NCBI RefSeq assembly: GCF_000378245.1
Contig: NZ_KB899491.1
Location: 372,001-436,000, forward strand
Source: Aromatoleum toluclasticum ATCC 700605
GTDB taxonomy: Bacteria; Pseudomonadota; Gammaproteobacteria; Burkholderiales; Rhodocyclaceae
Direction of reading: 5' to 3'
Length of the DNA: 64,000 nt
The notes under the pieces are model-generated. The model searched no databases. It saw only the letters and a program-made list of their open reading frames with translations, and had not been told where the DNA came from. Of this stretch, positions 63,603-64,000 are shown piece after piece (the stretch's first letter is position 1; each line of letters starts with the position of its first letter). The position numbers and the translations under genes were made by a program.

Positions 63603-64000
63603 ATGCTTGAGCAGGAATTCAACGCGCTGGCCGCGCGGGGCTACAACCGCATCCCGGTCACGCTCGAAACCTTCGCCGACCTCGACACGCCGCTGTCGAT
63701 CTACCTGAAGCTCGCCAACGAACCGTATTCCTACCTGCTCGAATCGGTGCAGGGCGGCGAGCGCTTCGGCCGCTATTCGATGATCGGGCTGGCGGCCTCG
63801 ACGCGCATCGAGGTCTATGGCCGCTCCGCGCTGCTGCTGACCGGCAACCGCCTCGTCGAGCGGCGCGACTACGGCGATCCGCTCAACTATGTCGCCGAGT
63901 TCATGGAGCGCATCAAGGTGCCGCCGCGCGACGGCCTGCCGCGCTTCGCGGGCGGCCTGGTGGGCTGCTTCGGCTACGACACCGTGCGCTACATCGAGCC
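63603..64000 (+). CDS. trpE: Anthranilate synthase component I, N-terminal part cut by the window end
   Basis: TrpE makes anthranilate from chorismate, the first step of tryptophan synthesis. About 132 codons are visible, from MLEQEFNALAARGYNRIPVTLETFADLDTP to GGLVGCFGYDTVRYIE. The LLES motif near residue 46 (PYSYLLESVQGGERFGRYS) belongs to the Trp feedback site and is intact. The ATG at 63603 has a GTGGAG site upstream. It follows the candidate attenuator. Confidence 0.94.
   Translation, partial: MLEQEFNALAARGYNRIPVTLETFADLDTPLSIYLKLANEPYSYLLESVQGGERFGRYSMIGLAASTRIEVYGRSALLLTGNRLVERRDYGDPLNYVAEFMERIKVPPRDGLPRFAGGLVGCFGYDTVRYIE

Noticed and set aside
63475-63708. 77-codon open frame overlapping the trp leader and trpE start
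   Set aside because: It overlaps trpE in another frame, with Arg/Thr-rich composition.

Overview
The window looks like a conserved chromosomal segment of a GC-rich betaproteobacterium, most likely order Rhodocyclales (Azoarcus/Aromatoleum/Thauera type). This rests on protein content and gene order, on -10 boxes such as TAGAAT and TAAAAT, and on a DctS/DctR-controlled TRAP transporter; no database comparison was possible. Almost all of it is coding. I see no prophage, insertion sequence, integrase or CRISPR array.

Region 1 (1-6530): a truncated gene on the left edge diverges from mpl (murein tripeptide recycling). A block like the E. coli yra locus follows: dolP-like lipoprotein, gmhA/diaA and yraN on the minus strand, diverging from rsmI. 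Then come pyrC, a small lipoprotein gene, and the RNase P RNA gene rnpB. Region 2 (6426-24633): a very compact division and cell wall (dcw) cluster, mraZ-rsmH-ftsL-ftsI-murE-murF-mraY-murD-ftsW-murG-murC-ddl-ftsQ-ftsA-ftsZ, then lpxC. A promoter with four GTGG repeats at an exact 10-bp period (MraZ boxes) lies upstream, and most junctions are 1-17 nt overlaps. Region 3 (24739-34967): dciA, secA, an HDOD-GAF protein, argJ, an orphan PAS histidine kinase, apaG, purB and a DUF2322 protein. Region 4 (34986-41363): minus-strand marC-secF-secD-yajC and tgt-queA, ending in a divergent tRNA-Leu(CAA).

Region 5 (41683-50079): a HPF/RaiA-type ribosome factor, a YccA/Bax-inhibitor-like membrane protein, a P-type cation ATPase and a CNNM/CorC protein, then accA-tilS and hslR. 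Region 6 (50102-57004): dctR-dctS diverging from dctP-dctQ-dctM (C4-dicarboxylate TRAP uptake), then an ornithine cyclodeaminase-family gene. Region 7 (57030-61857): PP2C phosphatase, double-FHA protein, metallo-beta-lactamase hydrolase and a GAF-containing GspE/PilB-like ATPase, a possible phospho-signalling unit with no kinase in view. Region 8 (61876-64000): a large REP-like hairpin, then rpe-gph, a candidate trp attenuator with a leader peptide carrying three evenly spaced Trp codons, and the start of trpE.

The most interesting items beyond routine annotation are the trpE leader/attenuator, the exact MraZ operator, a symmetric divergent promoter palindrome before mpl, a perfect 20-bp inverted repeat inside the P-type ATPase gene, a tandem 15-bp duplication in murC, and the PP2C/FHA/MBL/ATPase neighbourhood.
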